From NCBI RefSeq assembly GCF_001708445.1, contig NZ_CP015637.1, forward strand, positions 4,775,001-4,839,000: a stretch of 64,000 nt of DNA, given 5' to 3'. Below the pieces are notes generated by a model, which searched no databases, was not told where the DNA came from, and worked only from the letters and a program-made list of their open reading frames with translations. The position numbers were made by a program, and so were the translations under genes. Source of the stretch: Pseudomonas fluorescens (GTDB taxonomy: Bacteria; Pseudomonadota; Gammaproteobacteria; Pseudomonadales; Pseudomonadaceae). Numbering within the stretch: the stretch's first letter is position 1; each line of letters starts with the position of its first letter. Positions 26,767-34,396 of this stretch are shown in pieces.

Positions 26767-26785
26767 GTCCCCCGGTTTGTGGGAC
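26767..26785 (+). promoter_or_regulatory. Hairpin in the sigX-oprF gap
   Basis: GTCCC (26767-26771) pairs with GGGAC (26781-26785) across a 9-base loop, 33 bases before the oprF ATG. A TGCTTTA tract follows, giving weak terminator character for sigX, but the stem is only 5 base pairs. The 107-base gap must also carry the oprF promoter(s); none was assigned with confidence. Confidence 0.3.
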
Positions 26786-26817
26786 TGCTTTACAATCACC
26801 AGATGGGGATTTAACGG

Positions 26818-27798
26818 ATGAAACTGAAAAACACCTTGGGCTTGGCCATTGGTACTCTTATTGCCGCTACTTCTTTCGGCGCGCTGGCACAAGGCCAAGG
26901 CGCAGTTGAAGGCCAGCTGTTCTACAAAAAGCAGTTCAACGATAGCGTCAAGCACATCGAAGACGGCTATAACCCTGGCGCTAGCATCGGTTACTTCATT
27001 ACCGACGACGTGTCGGTTAACCTGAACTACGACACCACCAACCACACCCGTTCGAACGACGGTACTGGCAACCAGAAGATCAAAGGTGACACTGGCAGCG
27101 TGACTGCTCAGTACCACTTTGGTCAGGCCGGTGTTGACTCCCTGCGTCCATACGTAGAAGGTGGTTTCGGTCACCAGAGCCGTACCAACGTACAGGCTGA
27201 CGGCCACAGCGGTCGCGACCAGTCGACCCTGGCTATCGCTGGCGCTGGTGTGAAGTACTACTTCACCAACAACCTGTTCGCTCGTGCTGGCGTTGAGTCT
27301 GACTACAACCTGGACAACGGCAAGTGGGACTACTCCGCACTGGTTGGCCTGGGCGTGAACTTCGGCGGTAACGCTGGCGCAGCTGCTCCAGCTCCTACCC
27401 CAGCACCAGCTCCAGAGCCAGTTCCAGAGCCAGAAGCTCCGGTTGCTCAGGTTGTTCGTGTTGAGCTGGACGTCAAGTTCGACTTCGACAAGGCCGTTGT
27501 TAAGCCTAACAGCTACGGCGACGTGAAAAACCTGGCCGACTTCATGGCTCAGTACCCAGCTACCAACGTAGAAGTTGCTGGTCACACTGACTCCGTAGGT
27601 CCAGACGCTTACAACCAGAAGCTGTCCCAGCGTCGTGCTGACGCTGTTAAGCAAGTCCTGGTTAAAGACGGCGTTGCTCCTAGCCGTATCACCGCAGTAG
27701 GTTACGGCGAATCCCGCCCAGTTGCTGACAACGCAACTGAAGCTGGTCGTGCCATCAACCGTCGCGTAGAAGCGTCGGTAGAAGCTACCGCTAAGTAA
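26818..27798 (+). CDS. oprF: Major outer membrane porin OprF
   Basis: 326 residues with a signal peptide cut after about residue 24 (SFGALA|QGQG). The N-terminal eight-stranded beta-barrel (to about 185) is followed by a proline-rich linker (PAPTPAPAPEPVPEPEAP) and a C-terminal OmpA peptidoglycan-binding domain with VEVAGHTDSVGPD and LSQRRADAVKQVL. It anchors the outer membrane to the wall and serves as a general porin. Codon choice is strongly restricted, consistent with very high expression. A GGGGAT Shine-Dalgarno precedes the ATG and a strong terminator follows. Confidence 0.98.
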   Translation: MKLKNTLGLAIGTLIAATSFGALAQGQGAVEGQLFYKKQFNDSVKHIEDGYNPGASIGYFITDDVSVNLNYDTTNHTRSNDGTGNQKIKGDTGSVTAQYHFGQAGVDSLRPYVEGGFGHQSRTNVQADGHSGRDQSTLAIAGAGVKYYFTNNLFARAGVESDYNLDNGKWDYSALVGLGVNFGGNAGAAAPAPTPAPAPEPVPEPEAPVAQVVRVELDVKFDFDKAVVKPNSYGDVKNLADFMAQYPATNVEVAGHTDSVGPDAYNQKLSQRRADAVKQVLVKDGVAPSRITAVGYGESRPVADNATEAGRAINRRVEASVEATAK

Positions 27799-27814
27799 GT
27801 AATTACTGAGTGGT

Positions 27815-27847
27815 AGAAAAAAGCCCGGCTTAGGCCGGGCTTTTTTT
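27815..27847. terminator. Bidirectional rho-independent terminator between oprF and cobA
   Basis: AAGCCCGGC and GCCGGGCTT pair around a TTAG loop, with six A before and seven T after the stem, so it works in both directions. It lies between the convergent oprF and cobA genes and ends both transcripts. Confidence 0.92.
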
Positions 27848-27862
27848 CGCCTGGAATTTGCC

Positions 27863-28606
27863 TCAGGCGCTGGCGGCTTCTGTCAGCTGGGCGACCTGTG
27901 CCATGCCGGCCACCTGGCCAATCACCAGGATTGCCGGGCTCTTCAGGGCGAACGCCTGCGCATCCTCGTGCATGCGCCACAGCTCGCTGCGGCACTCGCG
28001 TTGCTGCGCCAGCGAGGCATTTTCGATCATCGCCACTGGCGTATCCGCCGCCATGCCGCCTTCAAGCAATTGCTCGCGAATCTCCTCCAGCTTCGCCACG
28101 CCCATGTAAACCACCAGCGTCGTACCACCCTCGGCCAAGGCTCGCCAGTTCAGGCGGCTGTCGTCCTGAGTATGTGCGGTGACCAGCGTTACGCCGCGAC
28201 TGACCCCTCGCAACGTCAGGGGAATATCGCAATTCGTCGCCCCTGCCAGCCCTGCTGTGATTCCGTTGACCAACTCCACCTCGACCCCACGCTCGCGCAG
28301 CCAGGTGGCCTCTTCGCCACCCCGGCCGAAAATGCAGGGGTCGCCGCCCTTGAGGCGCACCACGCATTTGCCCTGGCGCGCATAGCGCAGCATCAGGCGG
28401 TGGATAAAATCCTGCGGCGTCGAGCGACAGCCGCCGCGTTTGCCGACGGTAATCACTCGCGCATCGCCGCAATGCTCCAGCACCGCCGGGTTGACCAGGT
28501 CATCGATCAGCACCACATCGGCGGCGTGCATCGCCCGTACCGCCTTGAGGGTCAGCAACTCCGGATCACCGGGGCCTGCGCCCACCAGCCAGACTTTTGC
28601 GCTCAT
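27863..28606 (-). CDS. cobA: Uroporphyrinogen-III C-methyltransferase CobA
   Basis: S-adenosylmethionine-dependent double methylation of uroporphyrinogen III to precorrin-2, on the way to siroheme and cobalamin. 247 residues from the ATG at 28606 (MSAKVWLVGAGPGDPELLT); the upstream extension of the frame is unrelated. Motifs: GAGPGDP (9-15), VRLKGGDPCIFGRGGEE, and the later VTAHTQD. No CysG dehydrogenase/chelatase part is attached. It closes the nirB-nirD-nasC cluster; siroheme is the cofactor of NirB, which explains its placement. Confidence 0.95.
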   Translation of the reverse strand: MSAKVWLVGAGPGDPELLTLKAVRAMHAADVVLIDDLVNPAVLEHCGDARVITVGKRGGCRSTPQDFIHRLMLRYARQGKCVVRLKGGDPCIFGRGGEEATWLRERGVEVELVNGITAGLAGATNCDIPLTLRGVSRGVTLVTAHTQDDSRLNWRALAEGGTTLVVYMGVAKLEEIREQLLEGGMAADTPVAMIENASLAQQRECRSELWRMHEDAQAFALKSPAILVIGQVAGMAQVAQLTEAASA

Positions 28607-28616
28607 TTTGTTGCCC

Positions 28617-31328
28617 TCACACACTGATTGCGATTGGCTGCGGGTTGCTGGCCAATAGACGTTTGATTTCCGGTACACAGGAACCACATTGCGTGCCGCA
28701 GCCCAGTTCCTGTTTGAGCCCCTCCAGGGCCAGGCCCCGGGCAATGCCGGCATACACCGCGTTTTCGCTGACGTTCTTGCAGTTGCACAGGATCTTGCTG
28801 CTCGCCGCCGCGCCGCCGGGTGCTGCGCTTAAGGGCGCCAACAGCCAGCGCCGCAACTGATCGTCGGTGCGACCTTCCAGCCACAGGCTTTGCAGCCAGT
28901 GGCGGGCCAGGGTTTCACCCGCCAGGCGCACCGCCGTAATACGGCCTTTCTCGATCTTTACCCGCTTGCCGATGGAGCGACGTGGGTCGTCGTAGGCCAT
29001 CACCGGCCCGTCATGCAGGCCCAGCAGTTGGTCGATACGGGTCAACAGTTGCAGGTCGGGTGCCTCGGTATGTGCCGCGCGTACCAGCAACGCTGGCCGT
29101 TCACGGCCGGCCAGGCTCAGGCTGACGTAGGCAAAGCCCTCGCACAGTGGGCGCAAGGCTTCGAAGTGTTGCTGAACATCGCCTTCGATCAGTGCAAACA
29201 ACTGCCACGGCAGTTGCACGGCTTCCAGGCGTACGCCGCTGTGCTTGAGTTCCGGCTGTTTGGATAACGGATCGAATGCTGGCTGGGTGAGGCCATTGAC
29301 GCCGCCCTTGAGAAAACGATCGCCCCAGTGCATGGGCAGGAAGGCTTGGCCGGGACGCACACTGTCATCGCTGCTGACCGCGACGATCAGGTGGCCACGA
29401 CGGCTTTTCAGGTTGACCAGGTCACCGTCCTTGAAACGATGCCGGCGCAGTTCGTCCGGGTGCAGGCTGAGCCGCGCCTCACTGACGTGACCGAACAATT
29501 GCGCGGCGGTGCCGGTGCGGCTCATGCCATGCCATTGGTCGCGCAGGCGTCCGGTGATCAGGGTCAGGGGGAAGCGTGCGTCACGCTGCTCCTTGGCTGC
29601 TCGATAAGGATCGGCGATAAAGTGTGCGCGGCCATTGTCGGTCGGGAAGAGCCCATCGGTGTACAGGCGCGGTGTTCCAGCCTGGGCGCCCAGGGGAAAT
29701 GGCCACTGCTGCGGGCCGATCTGGTCGAGCAGGGCATGGCTGATACCCGACAGGTCCAAGTCACGGTCGCGGGTCAGCAGCTTGTACTCGTCAAAGAGCT
29801 GCGCCGGTTGCTCGAAGGCGAACAGGCTGTTCAAGCCAGGGCGCAGACGACGCTCCAGACGCTGTGCGAAATCCACGGTAATCGCCCAGTCCGCACGTGC
29901 TTCACCCGGTGGGGCAATGGCCTGGCGCACATGGGAAATACGCCGTTCGGAATTGGTCACCGTGCCTTCTTTTTCGCCCCAACTGGCGGCGGGTAACAGC
30001 AGGTCGGCATAGGCGGCGGTTTCGGTGGTACGAAACGCCTCCTGCAACACTACAAACGGGCAGGCTGCCAGGGCCGCGTGCACGTTGTTCTGGTCTGGCA
30101 GCGATTGCGCAGGGTTGGTACAGGCAATCCACAGGGCCTTGATCTTGCCCGCCTGCACCTGTTCAAACAGTTCGATGGCAGTGAGGCCAGGGGTAGCCGG
30201 TAATTGCTCCACGCCCCAATACGCGGCCACTTCAGCCCGATGCTCTGGGTTGGCGGCCTCCCGATGCCCGGGCAGCAGGTTGGACAAGCTGCCCGTCTCG
30301 CGGCCGCCCATGGCGTTTGGCTGGCCGGTCAACGAGAACGGCCCGCAACCTGGGCGGCCGAGGGTTCCGGTCGCCAGGTGCAGATTGATCAGCGCGCTGT
30401 TTTTCGCACTGCCGGCGGTGGACTGGTTGAGCCCCATGCACCACAGCGATAAAAAGCTGCTGGAGGTGCCTACCCATTCGGCACACAGGCGTAATTGCTC
30501 GACGCTGATACCGCACAACTGCGTGACCATCTGTGGCGTGTAGTCGTGCACCAGGCGTTTGAGTGCGGCCAGGCCGTCGGTGTGGGCCTGGATAAAATCA
30601 CGGTCGATCCAGTCTTCCCACAGCAGCAGGTGCAAAATCCCGTGGAAGAGCGCCACGTCTGTGCCCGGCAGGATCGCCAGGTGCAGGTCAGCCAAATCAC
30701 AGGTATCTGTGCGGCGCGGGTCGATCACCACGACTTTCATCTGCGGCCGCCGTGCCTTGGCCTCTTCCAGGCGTCGGAACAGTACCGGGTGGGCGTAGGC
30801 CATATTGCTGCCGACGATCATCACGCAGTCGCTGCATTCGAGATCTTCATAGCTGCATGGCGGCGCATCGGCGCCCAGGCTGCGCTTGTAGCCGACCACC
30901 GCCGAGGACATGCACAGCCGCGAGTTGCTATCGATATTGTTGGTGCCGACCAGGGCCCGGGCCAGCTTGTTGAAGCTGTAGTAATCCTCGGTCAGCAACT
31001 GCCCGGAGATGTAGAAGGCCACGCTGTCGGGCCCGTGTTCGGCGATGGTCTCGGCGAATACGTTGGCCGCATGTTCCAGGGCGGTGTCCCAACTGGCGCG
31101 GGTGCGGGCCAGGCCCTTGCCCAGGCGCAACTCCGGGTACAAGGCGCGGGCGCTGAGGTCGCCGGTCAAATGCAGGCTGGCGCCTTTACTGCACAGCTTG
31201 CCGAAGTTGGCCGGGTGGCTGGGGTCGCCTTGCACGCCGAGGATCTGTTCGCCGTCATGCTCGATCAGCACGCCGCACCCCACCCCGCAGTAACAGCAGG
31301 TGGACGCGGTGGTCTGGCGGTTCATCAA
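28617..31328 (-). CDS. nasC: Assimilatory nitrate reductase catalytic subunit
   Basis: Cytoplasmic molybdenum bis-MGD enzyme reducing nitrate to nitrite. 903 residues. N-terminal [4Fe-4S] cysteines in CCYCGVGCGV; the molybdopterin domains contain YEDLECSDCVMIVGSNMA, VVIDPRRTDT and SLWCMGLNQS; the C-terminal end carries a BFD-like [2Fe-2S] domain (CNCKNVSE, then CGTQCGSC) that takes electrons, as in NasC/NasA-type enzymes. The ATG at 31328 overlaps the nirD stop (TGATG type), so the genes are coupled; an alternative ATG is one codon later. Pseudomonas gene naming for this subunit varies (nasA, nasB or nasC). Confidence 0.95.
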   Translation of the reverse strand: MMNRQTTASTCCYCGVGCGVLIEHDGEQILGVQGDPSHPANFGKLCSKGASLHLTGDLSARALYPELRLGKGLARTRASWDTALEHAANVFAETIAEHGPDSVAFYISGQLLTEDYYSFNKLARALVGTNNIDSNSRLCMSSAVVGYKRSLGADAPPCSYEDLECSDCVMIVGSNMAYAHPVLFRRLEEAKARRPQMKVVVIDPRRTDTCDLADLHLAILPGTDVALFHGILHLLLWEDWIDRDFIQAHTDGLAALKRLVHDYTPQMVTQLCGISVEQLRLCAEWVGTSSSFLSLWCMGLNQSTAGSAKNSALINLHLATGTLGRPGCGPFSLTGQPNAMGGRETGSLSNLLPGHREAANPEHRAEVAAYWGVEQLPATPGLTAIELFEQVQAGKIKALWIACTNPAQSLPDQNNVHAALAACPFVVLQEAFRTTETAAYADLLLPAASWGEKEGTVTNSERRISHVRQAIAPPGEARADWAITVDFAQRLERRLRPGLNSLFAFEQPAQLFDEYKLLTRDRDLDLSGISHALLDQIGPQQWPFPLGAQAGTPRLYTDGLFPTDNGRAHFIADPYRAAKEQRDARFPLTLITGRLRDQWHGMSRTGTAAQLFGHVSEARLSLHPDELRRHRFKDGDLVNLKSRRGHLIVAVSSDDSVRPGQAFLPMHWGDRFLKGGVNGLTQPAFDPLSKQPELKHSGVRLEAVQLPWQLFALIEGDVQQHFEALRPLCEGFAYVSLSLAGRERPALLVRAAHTEAPDLQLLTRIDQLLGLHDGPVMAYDDPRRSIGKRVKIEKGRITAVRLAGETLARHWLQSLWLEGRTDDQLRRWLLAPLSAAPGGAAASSKILCNCKNVSENAVYAGIARGLALEGLKQELGCGTQCGSCVPEIKRLLASNPQPIAISV

Positions 31329-31642
31329 CCGGCGTCCCGCAGGGCCAGCATCACCCGGCCGTTTTCCACACGGGCGGGATGATGATGGGCGCAGCCGATA
31401 TCCGGCGCCAGGGCTTCGCCGGACGCCAGGTCAATCTGCCAGTTGTGCAGCGGGCAGGCCACGCGTTTGCCGTAGATCAGGCCTTGGGACAGCGGGCCGC
31501 CCTTGTGCGGGCAGCGGTCGTCGAGGGCAAAGACTTCGTCGTCGCTGGTACGAAAAATCGCGATGTCGCCTTTGGGCCCATTGATGATGCGCGAGCCCAG
31601 GGTGTTGATCTCGTCGAGGGCACAGATATCCAACCAGTTCAT
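31325..31642 (-). CDS. nirD: Nitrite reductase small subunit NirD
   Basis: 105 residues from the ATG at 31642. Rieske-like fold with C-P-H (DDRCPHKGGPLSQG) and C-P-L-H (KRVACPLHNWQIDL). Both cysteine-histidine pairs appear intact, so it may bind a [2Fe-2S] cluster, unlike E. coli NirD, which has lost the ligands. It partners NirB. Overlaps nirB by four bases upstream and nasC by four downstream, so the three genes are translationally coupled. Confidence 0.94.
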   Translation of the reverse strand: MNWLDICALDEINTLGSRIINGPKGDIAIFRTSDDEVFALDDRCPHKGGPLSQGLIYGKRVACPLHNWQIDLASGEALAPDIGCAHHHPARVENGRVMLALRDAG

Positions 31643-34092
31643 GCCGGCACCTCCAGTTGTTTGACGGGGATGACCTCGAACTCCTTTTTCAGCAGCGGCT
31701 GTTCCAGGCGTTCTTTCCACGGGTCCTGTTCGAACGACAGGGAGAATTGCAGGCGCTCATTGAGGGCCTTGCGCCGGGCCGGGTCTTCCAGTACGGCTTT
31801 CTTGATGTGGTCCATGCCCACCCGTTGCAGGTAGTGCACGGTGCGTTCCAGGTAAAAGGCCTCTTCGCGGTACAGCTGCAGGAACGCGCCGTTGTATTCG
31901 CGCACTTCCTCGGCGGTCTTGAGCTTGACGAAGAACTCGGCGACTTCGGTCTTGATCCCGCCGTTGCCACCGATATACATCTCCCAGCCGGAGTCCACAC
32001 CGATAATGCCGACGTCCTTGATACCGGCTTCCGAGCAATTGCGTGGGCAACCGGACACCGCCAGCTTCACCTTATGCGGCGACCACATGTTGAACAGGTC
32101 ATGCTCCAGTTCGATTCCCAGCTGTGTGGAGTTCTGCGTGCCGAAGCGGCAGAACTCGCTGCCGACGCAGGTCTTCACGGTGCGGATGGATTTGCCGTAG
32201 GCGTGGCCGGACGGCATGTCGAGGTCCTTCCACACGCCGGGCAAGTCCTGCTTCTTGATGCCCAGCAGGTCGATGCGCTGGCCGCCGGTGACCTTGACCA
32301 TCGGCACGTTGTACTTGTCGGCCACGTCGGCGATGCGCCGCAGTTCCGAAGGATTGGTCACACCGCCCCACATCCGTGGGACGACGGAGTAGGTGCCGTC
32401 TTTCTGAATATTGGCGTGGGCCCGTTCGTTGATCAGGCGCGATTGCGGATCGTCCTTGGCTTCACCCGGCCAGGTGGAAATCAGGTAGTAGTTCAGCGCC
32501 GGGCGGCAGGTGGCGCAGCCGTTCGGGGTGCGCCAGTTCAGGTAGCCCATGGTGCCGGCGATGGTCAGCAAGTGCTGTTCGCGGATGGCCTGGCGGATTT
32601 GCCCGTGGTTGAGGTCGCTGCAACCGCAGATGGCTTTTTCGCTCTTGGGTTTGACATCGGCGGCACCGCCCACGGTGTTGATCAGGATCTGTTCCACCAA
32701 CCCGGCGCAGGAACCGCAGGAGCTGGCGGCCTTGGTGTGTTTTTTCACCTCGTCGACGCTGAACAGCCCGTGTTCCTGGATAGCCTTGACGATGGTGCCC
32801 TTGCACACGCCATTGCAGCCGCAGACTTCGGCGTTGTCGGCCATGCTCATGGCTTTGTCCTGGCCTTGATGGCCGACGTCACCCAGGGCGTTTTCGCCGA
32901 ACATCAGGTGGTCGCGGATCTCGCCAATTGCGTGGTTCTCACGGATTTGTCGGAAATACCAACCGCCGTCGGCGGTGTCGCCGTACAGGCAGGCGCCGAC
33001 GAGGATGTCGTCCTTGATCACCAGCTTCTTGTAAACGCCGCCAATCGGATCGGAGAGGGTGATGGTCTCGGTGCCTTCGCCGCCCATGAAGTCGCCAGCG
33101 GAGAACAGGTCGATGCCGGTGACCTTCAGCTTGGTCGAAGTCACCGAGCCCTTGTAGGTGGCAAAGCCCAGTTGGGCCAGATGGTTGGCACACACCTTGG
33201 CCTGCTCGAACAGTGGCGCTACCAGGCCATAGGCAATCCCGCGATGGCTGGCGCATTCGCCGATCGCGTAGATGCGTGGGTCGTAGGTTTGCATCGTGTC
33301 GTTGACCAGAATCCCACGGTTGCAGGGGATGCCGGATTTTTCCGCGAGTTCGGTATTGGGCCGGATGCCGGCGGCCATCACCACCAGGTCGGCGGGGATG
33401 ATGTCGCCATTCTTGAATTGCACCGAGCCGACCCGGCCATTGCCGGCGTCGTGCAGGGCCTGGGTCTGTTCGCACAGGCGAAATACCAGGCCACGGCTTT
33501 CCAATTCGGTTTGCAGCAGTTGGCCGCTGGTCTTGTCCAACTGGCGTTCCAGCAGCCATTCGCCGAGGTGCACCACGGTCACGTGCATGCCGCGCAGCAT
33601 CAGGCCGTTGGCGGCTTCCAGGCCGAGCAGGCCGCCGCCGATCACCACGGCGTGCTTGTGGGTCTTGGCGGTCTCGATCATCGCCTGGGTGTCGGCGATG
33701 TCGCGGTAGCCGATCACACCCTGCAGGGTGTTGCCCGGAATGGGCAGGATAAACGGTGTGGAACCGGTGGCGATCAGCAGGCGATCGTACTCGGCCTCGG
33801 TCCCGTCTTCGGCAATGACCTTGCGTTTGACCCGGTCGATTTGCACCACTTTGCGGTTGAGCAGCAGCTTGACGTGGTTGTCCAGGTACCAGTCGAGGTC
33901 GTTGAGTACGATCTCTTCGAAGGTTTGCTCACCGGCCAGCACCGGCGACAGCAGGATGCGGTTGTAGTTGGTGTGGGGCTCGGCGCCGAACACGGTGATG
34001 TCGTACAGTTCGTTGCTAAGCTTGAGCAGTTCTTCCAGGGTGCGGACCCCGGCCATGCCGTTGCCGATCATCACTAATTTGAGTTTTTTCAT
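31639..34092 (-). CDS. nirB: NAD(P)H-dependent nitrite reductase large subunit NirB
   Basis: Reduces nitrite to ammonium in the cytoplasm. 817 residues from the ATG at 34092 (MKKLKLVMIGNGMAG), preceded by GGAGAA. Order: FAD/NAD(P)H oxidoreductase (1-400; VVIGGGLLGLEAANG), two BFD-type cysteine clusters (CGCNGVCKG...CGSCAG and CGCSDL...CATCRP), then the siroheme/[4Fe-4S] half with TCVGSEFCRFG and SGCPRNCSEA. First gene of nirB-nirD-nasC-cobA. Its leader contains a NasT-type antitermination element and a sigma-54-type promoter (34131-34268). Confidence 0.96.
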   Translation of the reverse strand: MKKLKLVMIGNGMAGVRTLEELLKLSNELYDITVFGAEPHTNYNRILLSPVLAGEQTFEEIVLNDLDWYLDNHVKLLLNRKVVQIDRVKRKVIAEDGTEAEYDRLLIATGSTPFILPIPGNTLQGVIGYRDIADTQAMIETAKTHKHAVVIGGGLLGLEAANGLMLRGMHVTVVHLGEWLLERQLDKTSGQLLQTELESRGLVFRLCEQTQALHDAGNGRVGSVQFKNGDIIPADLVVMAAGIRPNTELAEKSGIPCNRGILVNDTMQTYDPRIYAIGECASHRGIAYGLVAPLFEQAKVCANHLAQLGFATYKGSVTSTKLKVTGIDLFSAGDFMGGEGTETITLSDPIGGVYKKLVIKDDILVGACLYGDTADGGWYFRQIRENHAIGEIRDHLMFGENALGDVGHQGQDKAMSMADNAEVCGCNGVCKGTIVKAIQEHGLFSVDEVKKHTKAASSCGSCAGLVEQILINTVGGAADVKPKSEKAICGCSDLNHGQIRQAIREQHLLTIAGTMGYLNWRTPNGCATCRPALNYYLISTWPGEAKDDPQSRLINERAHANIQKDGTYSVVPRMWGGVTNPSELRRIADVADKYNVPMVKVTGGQRIDLLGIKKQDLPGVWKDLDMPSGHAYGKSIRTVKTCVGSEFCRFGTQNSTQLGIELEHDLFNMWSPHKVKLAVSGCPRNCSEAGIKDVGIIGVDSGWEMYIGGNGGIKTEVAEFFVKLKTAEEVREYNGAFLQLYREEAFYLERTVHYLQRVGMDHIKKAVLEDPARRKALNERLQFSLSFEQDPWKERLEQPLLKKEFEVIPVKQLEVPA

Positions 34093-34130
34093 ATCGTTCT
34101 CCGCATGGGTTCGACCCATCACGCGCAAAC

Positions 34131-34219
34131 AAAAAAAGGCGTCCCCGCTAGTTACCTAGCGAGGACGCCTTTGTCCTGGTCCCGTTCTCTCGGGAAGCTC
34201 GACCCTTCGACGTTGAAGG
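34131..34219 (-). promoter_or_regulatory. NasT (ANTAR)-type antitermination leader of nirB
   Basis: On the minus strand, two hexaloop hairpins are followed by a terminator. P1 (34204-34219) is CCTTC-AACGTC-GAAGG and P2 (34181-34194) is CCCG-AGAGAA-CGGG; both loops have A at position 1 and G at position 4, the ANTAR-target rule. After GGACAAAGGCG, a 14-base-pair terminator stem with a 4-base loop (34138-34169) runs into seven U (34131-34137). In related bacteria NasT binds such leaders and prevents termination when nitrate or nitrite releases it from NasS. Confidence 0.85.
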
Positions 34220-34250
34220 TGCGGCTATATGTTGGGTGTTGGGAAAGCTA

Positions 34251-34268
34251 ATGCAGTGGTTGTGCCAA
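34251..34268 (-). promoter_or_regulatory. Sigma-54-type promoter of the nirB operon
   Basis: Read on the minus strand: TTGGCAC-AACCA-CTGCAT, with GG and GC separated by exactly 10 bases (-24/-12). Transcription would begin near 34240, giving a leader that contains both ANTAR hairpins and the terminator in full. This fits nitrogen (NtrC) control of nitrate assimilation. NtrC sites were not assigned. Confidence 0.75.
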
Positions 34269-34366
34269 GTTGCATGACCCTCGCATTTATTGGCCCAATC
34301 GCTCTTCATTCCCTGTTTTTTCGCACCATTTGAACGCGCGCTGCCCACATCTGGCGCATGGCCAGG

Positions 34367-34396
34367 CTGTAGGCGCGAGCACGCTCGTTCCTACAG
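34367..34396. repeat. Single REP palindrome overlapping the kinase stop codon
   Basis: CTGTAGG-x-GCGAGC-AC-GCTCG-x-CCTACAG-like palindrome of 30 bases, related to the GTAGGAGCGAGC REP type. The TAG stop of the PP2C-kinase gene (34391-34393) lies inside its right arm. The remaining gap to the nirB promoter (34269-34366) has no recognisable feature. Confidence 0.7.
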
